A stretch of DNA of 64,000 bases from M1-B18 sp048264125 (GTDB taxonomy: Bacteria; Bacillota; Clostridia; Peptostreptococcales; Natronincolaceae), in contig JBLXDM010000009.1 of assembly GCA_048264125.1 (NCBI GenBank), forward strand, positions 62,001-126,000, in the 5' to 3' direction. Position 1 is the first letter of the stretch; every line of letters begins with the position of its first letter. Under the pieces are notes generated by a model. That model searched no databases, was not told the DNA's origin, and saw only the letters and a program-made list of their open reading frames with translations. Of the stretch, positions 43,991-53,200 are shown in pieces. A program made the translations under genes and the position numbers.

Positions 43991-44192
43991 TCCTTCCTTT
44001 ATTAACCGTGGAAATTGTATATTCCCATGTGAACATATTTTTTGTATATGCAAAGATAAAAGTTTATCGCGCATTGCCTAGGGCTAATGACCTTTTAAAT
44101 AAATTCAATAAATAAGTCTCATTTCCTGCCGGTACTTAGGTAGGATTTATTGCTGCAGCTTTAAAACTTTATCTCTTATTTTTGTAAATCCG
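43991..44192. repeat. Imperfect palindromic intergenic element, copy 2 (degenerate, inverted)
   Basis: Opposite orientation to copy 1 at 12444-12636. The core 44057-44088 is identical to the complement of 12537-12568 except at one base. Similarity continues outward with gaps: GAACATAT near 44031, TTCAATAAATAA near 44104, GCAGCTTTAAAACTTTATC near 44153 and CTTATTTTTGTAAATCC to 44192. The distal arm has decayed so the palindrome is poorer than in copy 1. It fills most of the 309-base gap upstream of the lipoprotein gene at 44240. Confidence 0.7.
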
Positions 44193-44239
44193 TAATTATT
44201 TTAATGATAATGGAAAAAATATTGTGGAGGTGATACTTA

Positions 44240-45181
44240 ATGACGAATTCTTATATAAAGAAAATAACATCTTTAATATTAATCCTTATAGTGCTCATTG
44301 GGTGTAGTCCAAGTTCACAAAAGCCTTCTCAGCAGGGAGACAGTGACTCTAAAACGCCTGAGGTTCCCAAGGTTCTGGAGGAGATGGAGATTAAGCTTTT
44401 GGAAGTAATGTATGCTATTGATAGTATGCCCGGAATAGAGAAATCCATAGAGGAAAAGCAAAAGGCCAAGCAGGAGGAGGAAGAGGAAACCGAGGTAGAT
44501 CAGAAAAAGGAGGAGAAGGAGGAGGCAGCCAGTAAAGGCATAGACCTTGAAATGCTAGTGGAAGAAAACGCAGTAATTATTCCTTTATTAAAAGAGGTTG
44601 AAATAGAAAGCACTGTTATAGACATTATGCAGCCGCCGGATAACACAGATAAGCATTGGTATGATATCAATGGCACCGTAAGCGATATCCACAGGAGCTG
44701 GAATGTTTTAGAGCCCCAGCTTCAGGAGGTTAAGGTGTCAAAATCTCTGACGGAGGAATTTGAGAGCCATCTGGATGACACCACCGATATCATTGCAACC
44801 AAAAACATAGAGGAAAGTCTAATGGGCTTAAACCTTCTTACAAGCTATATGGCAGATTTTAGAAGTTATTTTAAAGCAAAGGTTCCAGGAGAGGTATATA
44901 AGGCACAGTATCTTATACGGGAAACTGTTCTCTTTGCTTCAGTCGACGAGTTTGATAAGGCGATGGCATCCACAAATAAGGCAAAGGAGCTGGGGGATGG
45001 CCTACGGCCTAGAATAATAGAAATGAAGGGCGAGGATGTTGCCCATAAATACCAGCTTTCCATAGAGGACCTACAGCAGCAGCTGAAAAACAGCAATTTC
45101 CCTTTAACAAAGGTAAAGGGTGCAATAGTAGTAAAGAATACAGTCTTAATGGTGGATTTGTTTGAGTCCAGTATGAAATAG
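44240..45181 (+). CDS. Lipoprotein of unknown function
   Basis: 313 residues, SD GTGGAGGTG before ATG 44240. Signal peptide with lipobox LIGC (ILILIVLIGCSPSSQ). A low-complexity segment about 35-100 is rich in Glu, Lys and Gln (KQEEEEETEVDQKKEEKEEA). The remainder is mainly helical (LMGLNLLTSYMADFRSYFKA, YKAQYLIRETVLFASVDEFD). No enzyme motif. Surface exposed; perhaps a helical sensor or wall protein. It ends at a strong terminator and shares, with the 12707 gene, the feature of a palindromic element just upstream. Confidence 0.75.
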   Translation: MTNSYIKKITSLILILIVLIGCSPSSQKPSQQGDSDSKTPEVPKVLEEMEIKLLEVMYAIDSMPGIEKSIEEKQKAKQEEEEETEVDQKKEEKEEAASKGIDLEMLVEENAVIIPLLKEVEIESTVIDIMQPPDNTDKHWYDINGTVSDIHRSWNVLEPQLQEVKVSKSLTEEFESHLDDTTDIIATKNIEESLMGLNLLTSYMADFRSYFKAKVPGEVYKAQYLIRETVLFASVDEFDKAMASTNKAKELGDGLRPRIIEMKGEDVAHKYQLSIEDLQQQLKNSNFPLTKVKGAIVVKNTVLMVDLFESSMK

Positions 45182-45196
45182 CTTTATATTCAGGTG

Positions 45197-45229
45197 ACGC
45201 AAATCTTTTATAAATGATTTGCGTTTTTT
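45197..45229 (+). terminator. Terminator of the lipoprotein gene
   Basis: ACGCAAATC / GATTTGCGT with a ten-base loop followed by six T, 15 bases after the stop codon. Confidence 0.88.
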
Positions 45230-45275
45230 ATATTATAATATATATAGATTGCATTATTCAAAGGGGGACAAAACC

Positions 45276-45545
45276 GTGAAAACCGATGACTATTTGACAA
45301 AATGGAGCAAAAACCATAAAAAGGGAATCTTAAAATATTGGGCAGGCAATGCACTGCCACTGCTGCTGACTTCAATGCTATCCATGCTTCTGTTTTCTTA
45401 TTTGAATGATGCGATAGATAGGGTATATCTTCTGTTGAAATATAATATATTTTTCAATCTGTTTTTTAATTTGCTAATACTAGGTGCTTGGTTTATTTCT
45501 GAAAAAAAATATGAAAGAGAAAATTCTCAAAACTCATTAGACTAA
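45276..45545 (+). CDS. Small membrane protein
   Basis: 89 residues from GTG 45276, with AAAGGGGG eight bases upstream; the frame opens at 45219 but without a site. A short basic N-terminus (KTDDYLTKWSKNHKKGILKYW) is followed by two membrane helices (LPLLLTSMLSMLLFSYLND and NIFFNLFFNLLILGAWFI) and a charged tail. No family recognised. It follows the lipoprotein terminator by about 45 bases, so is probably transcribed from its own promoter. Confidence 0.6.
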   Translation: MKTDDYLTKWSKNHKKGILKYWAGNALPLLLTSMLSMLLFSYLNDAIDRVYLLLKYNIFFNLFFNLLILGAWFISEKKYERENSQNSLD

Positions 45546-45607
45546 AGAGTAAAATACCATGTACTTTCTACAAGAACATTTTAAATCAAATTAGCGTAAT
45601 TAAAAAA

Positions 45608-45682
45608 GAGCCTAAGCTAATCCCTTAAAAATTTCCAAATGTTAGTAGCTACCTTTTGGAAATTGTTGATTTTCTTAAGCTC
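45608..45682 (-). terminator. Large imperfect hairpin, terminator for the minus-strand NuoL-like gene
   Basis: GAGCCTAAG...AATTTCCAAA pairs with TTTTGGAAATT...CTTAAGCTC over about 30 bases with small gaps, and on the minus strand is followed by TTTTTTAATT. About 80 bases past the stop at 45765, with the tandem repeat in between. Confidence 0.65.
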
Positions 45683-45687
45683 ATTCA

Positions 45688-45762
45688 CTATTCTCTATTC
45701 GTTATTCTCTATTCGTTATTCTCTATTCGTTATTCTCTATTCACTATTCGCTATTCTCTATC
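45688..45762. repeat. Short tandem repeat, TATTCGTTATTCTC-type
   Basis: Three or more perfect copies of a 14-base unit (CTATTCGTTATTCT) with degenerate copies on either side (CTATTCACTATTCG, CTATTCTCTATCCC). A seven-base sub-period is visible. It starts against the stop codon of the NuoL-like gene at 45765. No spacers, so not CRISPR. Copy number may vary between strains. Confidence 0.85.
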
Positions 45763-45764
45763 CC

Positions 45765-47621
45765 CTAAACAATCCCTGACACCAGCAGAACACCCAAAAT
45801 ACCCGTCAATATCACGGAATATATAAAGACATCCCCCAGTATCAGCTGCTTTTCATAGCGTTGAACACAGACATTTGGGAATTCCTCGCATATTTGGGTG
45901 ACCGGTCTGTAGATCAACCTTTCAGCATTCATCCACTTCGGTAAATGGGCGTGGAATAAATGGAATTTAATCCCTACAAAGAATATTGCGGCTCCTCCCA
46001 TATATACATACAGCATGCCCAAAAGCTCCTTACGGGTGAAAAAATCCAGGCCAACGATATATTTATTTATAAAATAAGGATCATAGCTGAAGGATTGCAC
46101 TGCAGGAATAAGCAGCTTATCCATGAAGAGCCCCGGGAACAAACCTATGATGACCACCATTGCCCCCAGCACCGACATAGCCGTCAGCATTTTTGTTTCC
46201 TTAACCTTAACCTCCTTGTACTTGTCGGGACATTTTCCAAGAAAGATAAAGCCTATAAACTTGATAAAGGAGCAGACGGTGCCGGCGCTTACCACCTTAA
46301 AAATCAGCTCTGCATATTTAAAGCTTGGATGTCCGTACTCGTAGGCCTCTATAATAGCGTGATGAAGAATTGATTTACTGGCAAAGCCGTTGAAGCCCGG
46401 CATTCCTGTGATTCCCAGTGCTGCAATTATGGCCAGCACCGCCACCGCAGGCATTCTTTTCCATAGTCCCCCCAGCTGATACATATCCATTTCCTTTGTG
46501 TTCATATACACGATACCAGCCACCATAAACAGAAGGGCCTTAAATATCCCATGATTTACGATATGATAAATGCTGCCTACAAAGCCCATGGCCCCTTGGT
46601 AGCCCAAGTATGCGGCAACACCAATACCCATAATGATATAGCCCATTTGGCTGACACTGTGATAAGCCAGCATCTTCTTCATATTCCCCTCCAGCAGGGC
46701 TAAAAAAACACCCACAACCATAGTTAGTAGCCCAAGCCAGATTATAACTGAGCCCATTCTCTGGGAGGTAAGCCATACATCCGGTGATGCAGTGGAGGCT
46801 ACGGTTGCATTAACTGAAAACATCACGCTTACAACCCTTAAAATACCATAGGCACCTACCTTGGTTAATATACCAGAGGAAAGGGCATTCATGCTGGTGG
46901 GGGCTTCTCTATAAATTCTTGGCATCCAGAAGTGGAAGGGCACCATCCCGGCTTTAACACCAAAGCCAAAGATAAAAAAGGCACCAATTAAATACTTCAT
47001 ATAACCGATACTATTCAGCTCCTGCGCCAGATAGGTCCACTCAAAGCTCTTGGTAAAGGCCGATAACAGCATAATTCCGCTCAATATGCTTAAGCCGCCA
47101 ATAATACTCATATAGATGTATACGTTTCCAGCCTCTAAAACCTCATCTCCTCTATAATGCACCATCAAAGCATAGGAGCCGAAGGTCATAATTTCAAAAA
47201 ATAAGAAAAAGCTCAGCAGGTCCCCTGCCATTATTGTACCCAGTGTGGCCACATAGGTAATAACATAAAAGAAGTTAAACATTCTCTCTCTGCCGTGATC
47301 TCTAATATCTTCAATACTATACAGACTCACAAGTATGAAGATAATACCTGCAAAAATCATAAATATGAAGGATAATAGGTCTACCTTGAAAAATATACCC
47401 TGACCGAAGACATTACCGATTTGATATAGGATGGGGGCCTCTAAAACGTATTTGTAGGAGGCTAGTATCAATAACGTAGTTAGTAGAATAAGTGCGTTTA
47501 CTGTAATTCTTCTCAACAGCTTGTGTTTTCCGCCTAAAAAAGGAATTATCAAAACCTCCATTAGACCCGTTAAGATAATAATGGTTGGCAACCAAATAAG
47601 AATAAGCATTTTAAAGCTCAT
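45765..47621 (-). CDS. Orphan complex-I/Mrp-type proton-conducting membrane subunit (NuoL/NuoN/MrpD family)
   Basis: 618 residues, about 14-16 membrane helices. The antiporter core shows the expected residues: Glu in FFLFFEIMTFGSYALMVHY, Lys in FGFGVKAGMVPFHFWMPRIY and ILTKVGAYGILR, then AYHSVSQMGYIIMGIGVA and GMPGFNGFASKSILHHAIIE. Such subunits move H+ or Na+ as parts of complex I, Mrp antiporters, or membrane hydrogenases. No companion subunits adjoin it: upstream is a 214-base gap and an ABC exporter, downstream a plus-strand gene. It may work alone or with partners elsewhere. SD AAGGGGG. The C-terminal 60 residues contain an amphipathic stretch before a last helix. Confidence 0.88.
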   Translation of the reverse strand: MSFKMLILIWLPTIIILTGLMEVLIIPFLGGKHKLLRRITVNALILLTTLLILASYKYVLEAPILYQIGNVFGQGIFFKVDLLSFIFMIFAGIIFILVSLYSIEDIRDHGRERMFNFFYVITYVATLGTIMAGDLLSFFLFFEIMTFGSYALMVHYRGDEVLEAGNVYIYMSIIGGLSILSGIMLLSAFTKSFEWTYLAQELNSIGYMKYLIGAFFIFGFGVKAGMVPFHFWMPRIYREAPTSMNALSSGILTKVGAYGILRVVSVMFSVNATVASTASPDVWLTSQRMGSVIIWLGLLTMVVGVFLALLEGNMKKMLAYHSVSQMGYIIMGIGVAAYLGYQGAMGFVGSIYHIVNHGIFKALLFMVAGIVYMNTKEMDMYQLGGLWKRMPAVAVLAIIAALGITGMPGFNGFASKSILHHAIIEAYEYGHPSFKYAELIFKVVSAGTVCSFIKFIGFIFLGKCPDKYKEVKVKETKMLTAMSVLGAMVVIIGLFPGLFMDKLLIPAVQSFSYDPYFINKYIVGLDFFTRKELLGMLYVYMGGAAIFFVGIKFHLFHAHLPKWMNAERLIYRPVTQICEEFPNVCVQRYEKQLILGDVFIYSVILTGILGVLLVSGIV

Positions 47622-47835
47622 GAATTGTCCCCCTTAATATCATTTTCTCTTTTTTACTGCAAGTCATTGTTTATTAAAAACCCTCCATTTCATAGAAAAC
47701 AACACGAACCTTCATATGAAAACGAGTAATTATTCATTAATAATCTTTATTTGCAGTCATTTGTTTTATGTTATATGAATTTAATATATGTGTCAAGAAG
47801 AATGCGGTAACTTACAATAATTACTGCTAATTTTT

Positions 47836-48612
47836 CTAATATTGACCAAGCATTCCTTTTTTTAGACTTTGAACCTCAGCAACTCTATAGGCAGCTAAGC
47901 CAAGGGCTAAATACAAAACTGATACCCCCAGCAAATAGAAATAGTCGGCAGCGGAAAAGCTTAGCAGACCTCTCCCCTCACGCATAATGCTCATGATCAT
48001 ATGTCTTGTGTAGGTGAATGGAAGAAATTTTACAAAAGGAGCGTCTATGGAGGGAATGATCATTATGCCAATCAGTATGAATTGGGTTGCCCCCAGTAGG
48101 CTCTGAACCTTTTTAAAAACCAGGCCAATCCCAGCCAAGGCAAGGCCTATCCCATACAAACTAAATAGACCTATAAAAAGGGTTACGAAAATACTTAAGG
48201 CATCTATATTTAAGGATATTCCTGTGAATAGCATTTGAACATTGATTATTAAAAAGAAAATGACAATATAAATTAGTGTAGAGATAATATTCTTGCTTAT
48301 CAGCAGCCAGGTAAAGGGTATTTCCGTCATATACAGCTGCTCCAGCGTTCCCTTTCTGGCCTCATCCACTATGGAGTTTGCGGTGTCAGACATGGCCCCC
48401 ATAGCCATAAACCAAAGGGCATAGCCTATTAAAAAGCCCTCCATGCTCTCCCCCAAGGCAAAGTTATTTTGACCTATATACTGAGCTCCGGTAAATATGG
48501 ATATAAATACGATCATATAAATGACAAGACCAATGATACTGTTGAACCAGTACCTCTTCCACTCAATCCATTCCTTCATACCCATCGCTAAAAAGCTATA
48601 TAGATATTTCAT
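47836..48612 (-). CDS. ABC-2 type exporter permease
   Basis: 258 residues with about six membrane helices (SIIGLVIYMIVFISIFTGAQ, ISKNIISTLIYIVIFFLIIN, LLGATQFILIGIMIIPSIDA and others) and the ABC-2 motif region EARKGTLEQLYMTEIPFTWLL. Overlaps the ATPase gene by 17 bases, indicating coupling. Substrate unknown: this family exports drugs, lipids, peptides or polysaccharides. It is not adjacent to biosynthetic genes that would tell. Confidence 0.88.
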   Translation of the reverse strand: MKYLYSFLAMGMKEWIEWKRYWFNSIIGLVIYMIVFISIFTGAQYIGQNNFALGESMEGFLIGYALWFMAMGAMSDTANSIVDEARKGTLEQLYMTEIPFTWLLISKNIISTLIYIVIFFLIINVQMLFTGISLNIDALSIFVTLFIGLFSLYGIGLALAGIGLVFKKVQSLLGATQFILIGIMIIPSIDAPFVKFLPFTYTRHMIMSIMREGRGLLSFSAADYFYLLGVSVLYLALGLAAYRVAEVQSLKKGMLGQY

Positions 48613-49567
48613 TGCCCTCCGCCTCCCGAATCAGATTCATGAAGATTTCCTCAAAGCTCATATTTAATCTGTCTAGGGCAATAAGCCCCAGCTCCTCCTG
48701 CTGCAGGAGGCTTAATATTGCGAATAAATCATTAGGGCTTTGTAGACTAAGTCTCAAGTCTACTTCCTGTTCCTTTTCACCCTTGTCAGCAATAATGATG
48801 TAGCTCTTAAGCTCCGCCCTAGCCTTCTCAGTTAAGCCCTTATCCAGCACAATCTGGTAAATAAGGCGATTAAATAGCCTCTTCAGATTCTCCATTGTGT
48901 CGTAGGCAATGACCCTTCCCTTGTTTATAATGACAAGTCTGTCGCAGGTCTCCTCCACCACCTTCATATCGTGGGTGCTAAGAAGGATGGCTTTACCTTC
49001 CTCCTTTGCTATTTTCCTCAATATCGTCCTCATTTCATGGCTCATCCCAACATCCAGCCCCAAAGTAGGCTCATCCAATAGAATAATATCCTTGTCGGTT
49101 ATCAGAGAAATGGCAATGGCTACCTTCTGCTTCATTCCCCTTGACAGATGATTCACTATTTTGTTCCTTTCCTCCGTCAGCTGAAAAGCCTCCAGTAGAT
49201 ACGCCATTCTTGAGGCGATAGACCTTTTAGACAGACCATTGATCCCAGCAAAGAAGCTTAGATTCTCAGCCACAGTCATCCTCCAATAGATATTTCTGTT
49301 GCCCTCCAGCACGGCACTGATATGTCTTAGTCCCTTGCCTCTGTTTTCCTTGATGGAATTGTCCTTGATGAATATTTCTCCCTCCTCAAAGTTCAAGAGG
49401 CCGCATATGCATTTGATGGTACTGGTTTTTCCTGCGCCATTTGGACCCAAAAGCCCAAAAATCTCTCCTCTGCTGACCGTAAAGGAAACATTATCCACTG
49501 CTCTCTTAAGCCCTTCTTTTCCCTTGTACAGCTTTGTAAGGCCCTGAAGCCTCAGTATCTCTGTCAT
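48596..49567 (-). CDS. ABC-2 type exporter ATPase
   Basis: 323 residues. Walker A GPNGAGKTS, signature LSRGMKQKVAIA, Walker B IILLDEPTLGLD and switch His (LLSTHDMKVV). The nucleotide domain ends near 230; a C-terminal extension (YIIIADKGEKEQEVDLRLS onward) resembles the regulatory tail seen in drug and lipid exporters. SD AAGGGG before ATG 49567. Powers the permease at 47836-48612. A hairpin just upstream terminates transcripts from the CBS gene, so it has its own promoter. Confidence 0.92.
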   Translation of the reverse strand: MTEILRLQGLTKLYKGKEGLKRAVDNVSFTVSRGEIFGLLGPNGAGKTSTIKCICGLLNFEEGEIFIKDNSIKENRGKGLRHISAVLEGNRNIYWRMTVAENLSFFAGINGLSKRSIASRMAYLLEAFQLTEERNKIVNHLSRGMKQKVAIAISLITDKDIILLDEPTLGLDVGMSHEMRTILRKIAKEEGKAILLSTHDMKVVEETCDRLVIINKGRVIAYDTMENLKRLFNRLIYQIVLDKGLTEKARAELKSYIIIADKGEKEQEVDLRLSLQSPNDLFAILSLLQQEELGLIALDRLNMSFEEIFMNLIREAEGNEISI

Positions 49568-49584
49568 ACCCTATACTCCCCTTC

Positions 49585-49608
49585 AAAAAAGCCTACCCTT
49601 AGGTAGGC
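49585..49608 (-). terminator. Terminator between the CBS protein gene and the ABC exporter
   Basis: GCCTACC / GGTAGGC with a four-base loop followed by six T on the minus strand. Lies 18 bases ahead of the ABC ATPase start. Confidence 0.78.
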
Positions 49609-49642
49609 AGCAGACTAGTATTTGTCATTATGAAACATAGCT

Positions 49643-49678
49643 GAAGAATCTCTCAGTTTCAACAAAGAGAGATTCTTC
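49643..49678. repeat. Perfect 12-bp inverted repeat, possibly a dispersed intergenic repeat
   Basis: GAAGAATCTCTC / GAGAGATTCTTC with a 12-base loop, followed by GCTAAGGCTCAGGCTGACA. There is no T run. The arrangement GAGATTCTTCGCT...CTCAG...TGACA is like a short repeat I remember from intergenic regions of Clostridia; only one copy is in this window. Confidence 0.5.
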
Positions 49679-49746
49679 GCTAAGGCTCAGGCTGACATAA
49701 GCAAACCTTAAAATCAAAAATAGCATTGAGAATTTTTTAGGAGGTA

Positions 49747-50196
49747 CTAGCTATTGGCATATGATTTAATGATATCTCTTCTGCTTATGATTCCTACCAG
49801 CTTGCCATCCTTTAACACCGGCAGACGATTTACCTTTTTATCGGTCATGATTGAGGCGGCCTTTTCGATGCTGTCGTCTTCATCCAAAGTGATAACCTTT
49901 ACCGTCATTATATCCTCTACTCGATATCCCACCATTTTTCGAATTTGATCCTCCATGCCCTTGGGGCTCTCGAGGAAAATATAGCCGTCTAAAATAGTAA
50001 AATACGAGGGCAGCTTCAGCTCCTTGCTTCTATATATAAGGTCCCCCTCCGTAACAATACCAACAACATGATTTTCATCGTCCACAACCGGAAGACCGCT
50101 GATATTCCGCTCCATCAGCAGCTTGATAACATCCTCCACAGTTTGATCCCGCTTAACAGTGATGACTTCCCTAACCATGATATCCTTTGCCTTCAT
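49747..50196 (-). CDS. CBS-domain pair protein
   Basis: 149 residues, two CBS domains (about 5-60 and 90-145): MVREVITVKRDQTVEDVIKL, ISGLPVVDDENHVVGIVTEGDLI, then VEDIMTVKVITLDEDDSIEKAA and VNRLPVLKDGKLVGIISRRDII. Stand-alone CBS pairs bind adenine nucleotides (AMP, ATP, NAD or c-di-AMP) and act as sensors for another protein. Nothing next to it identifies the partner. SD AGAGGG. Confidence 0.9.
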   Translation of the reverse strand: MKAKDIMVREVITVKRDQTVEDVIKLLMERNISGLPVVDDENHVVGIVTEGDLIYRSKELKLPSYFTILDGYIFLESPKGMEDQIRKMVGYRVEDIMTVKVITLDEDDSIEKAASIMTDKKVNRLPVLKDGKLVGIISRRDIIKSYANS

Positions 50197-50287
50197 ATCT
50201 ATCCCTCTTTTCTTTTTTATATCTTATCCTTAACATACCCATTTTGCCAAATTGATAAAAGCATTCTAACAAAATAATTATTTAGTC

Positions 50288-53200
50288 CTAATCCAGAGCT
50301 ACTGTCCTTTCAATTGAGAACAAATAAAGAATTTTTTCCTTTATGGCCTTACCTGTAATTTTTGTCAAAGCCTCGTTATAAAGCTGTAGCTGCGGTCTGT
50401 ACTTGCTTATAATCAGCTCTAGACCCCCTTCAGGTACATAATCACTCTTGTAATCCAGCAGCACCAGCCCTGAATCCTCCTCAAAGTAGCAATCTATTAC
50501 CCCCTGAATCAGAAGCTCCTCATCACAGTCCTCTAAATTTTCAAGGACCTCCCTTGCAGGCTTTTTAAGGTTGAAGGGCACCTCTCTATAGACCTTCTTC
50601 GCCTGAAGCATCCGGGCACCTATGTCACTTTCAAAGAAGGCCAGGATTTTTTCAGTCTCCACCACCTCCGCCTCCGGCTGAGTCAGGAGCTCCCGTTCCA
50701 CCATAGAATCCACCTGCCTTTGTATTTGACTTAGCTCCTTAACAGCCGTCAAATCCAAATGCTGTAGAACAAAGTGCAGTATCGTTCCCCTTTCAGCAGG
50801 CGTAAAGGCCTTAGTACCCTCTATAAACTTCGGCAGCTTCACCAAGGGAGGTATTTTATAGCTCAGCTCCTCCACTTTTCTGTATTGGCCCTGCTTTATC
50901 TCAGTTACCGATACCTTGGAGGGTATATAGGCCGATTTCTGATGGGGATACTGCCATTGAAGCCTTTCCTCTATGATATCTCTGTAGGGCGTTGCGGTAT
51001 CCTGGCGGAAGTTCTCAAGCCTATCCCTATATTGATTTCTTTCCTTCTGCTGCTGAAGCCTTTCCTTCATCAATTCCCTTCGATCCGTCAAATTAAGCCT
51101 CCAGCGGCTTTCCTCCTGTACAGGCGCCTCAATAAGCTGCAGCTGCACGATTTCCCTCAGCGCCTCGCCATCGGGATGCTGCATTAATGCGCTGCCTATC
51201 CAATCCAAATAGCTCTTGGCACTGAGGAGATTAAAGGTATTCAAGCCCCTGCACCATCTCTTGCAATGTCTGGGAAGATTTCTAATGGAGCCTAGTAATA
51301 TCAGCTTATCCTTTGGTCGGGTTAAGGCAACATATAGTACTCTCATTTCCTCAGATAGGCTCTCAATTTTTATCCTTTCCTTCATCGCCAGCTTGGCTAT
51401 GGAGTCTCTGTAAAAGCGCCTCTCATGGTCTACATAGTTGGGCCCCAGCCCTAGGCTTTTATGGAGTAAAATAGAATTGTTGATATCGGATAGGTTGAAG
51501 TTTTTACCCATGCCTGCAACAATTACTATAGGAAATTCCAGACCCTTACTCTTATGTATACTCATGATACGAACGACATTATCATTTTCACTCAATATTT
51601 TTGCAGAGCCCATATCTCCCCTGCTGCCCTGAAGCTTTTCGATAAATAATATGAAGTTGAAGAGCCCCTTGATGGAGGTCCTTTGAAATTGGGCGGCCCT
51701 GTCCATCAGAATCCTAAGATTGGCCTGCCGCTGCAGCCCTCCCGGCATAGCTCCTACATAATGATAGTAGCCACTCTCCATCAGCAGCCGCCAAATAAAT
51801 TCATCCAGTGGCATATATCTAGCTTCCTCACTCCACTTTTCCAGTCTTTGCAAAAATGCCACCAGATTGTCCCGCAATAGCCCCTGAGCCTCTGCACAAT
51901 AGGTGGTCAGGGCTTCGTAAAAGCTGCCCCTTCGATTTGCCAGACGAATTTCTATCAGCTCCTCCACCTTAAATCGGCCTATTGGTGACCTCATAAGACT
52001 AATAAGGGGGATATCCTGACGCTTGTTGTCCAGCACCCTTAAAAAATTCATAAAGAGATTTATTTCCAGTGCCTGAAAATACCCGGTATTGGCGTCGGCA
52101 TAGGTTGGTATCCCCTCCTTAACCAGAGTCTCCAAAAACACCGGCGCCCAGTTTTGGGTTGTCCGCAAGAGTATGACGATATCCTTAAATTCTACATTTC
52201 TATAGTCGCCAAGCTTGGAATCAAAGATTTTGGTATGCAAAAGCTCCTTAATTCTGGAGGCTGCAATTCTGGCCTCCACCTCAATATCCTCCAGCTCCTC
52301 TATCTCGTCCTCCAGCTCATCCTCCTCAGCGGTATAGTCCTTCTCGATGATGGTAACCTCGATGTCAGCATCGTCTATAGGCTGAAATTCAGCACCATAG
52401 TAAAGGTAGGCCTCCTCTGTATAATCTATTTCCCCTAAATACTTGGTCATAAGGTTTTTAAAGAGATAGTTTACCCCCTCTAAAATCTCTTTCCTGCTTC
52501 TGAAGTTTCTGGAAAGATCAATCCTTCTGTCTATACCCTCCGCCGAAAAGGCATCGTACTTCCCTATAAAGAGGGAAGGATCAGCCAAACGGAAGCGATA
52601 GATGCTCTGCTTGACGTCCCCCACCATAAAGACGTTATTATGCCGCTTTATGCTGTTAATGATAGTCTCCTGAACGATATTGCTGTCCTGATATTCATCT
52701 ATAAAAACGTACTGAAATCTTTCACTGTATTCCTGAGCCACCAATGGATTTTCCAATATCTCAAGGGCATAATGCTCCAGATCGTTGAAATCCACAATGC
52801 CCTTCTCCAGCTTTTTAGCCTTAAAGCCCTCTTTAAAGGCAGCCACTAGCCTTGACAGATGGCTCATTAGGGGATAAAGGGCATTGATATCCTTAAGATA
52901 TTCCTCCGGTGGCAGGGAGAAGTAGTCCTCCTGTAGCTTTTTAATGATACCCTTGGCCTGGTCCCTAAGGGCCTTGGCCTCCTCCTTATAGACCTCGTCG
53001 CAATCCTTTACTGGCTTTAGATTCACATGCTTTAGACCCTGCAACGCTGCATATAGGGCACTTACTCCCTCCTGAAGAGACGAAAGCAGAGCCTTCAGCA
53101 GCATTGTATCAGAGTCAATAGCAGTTAAATAGGCAGCAGGTCCACCGGGCTTTTCACAGATTACTCCTGCCTCCTCTAAAAGCAGCAGCGCCTCATTTAT

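Noticed and set aside
45688..45762. CRISPR array
   Set aside because: The units are contiguous 14-base repeats with no spacers and no cas genes nearby.
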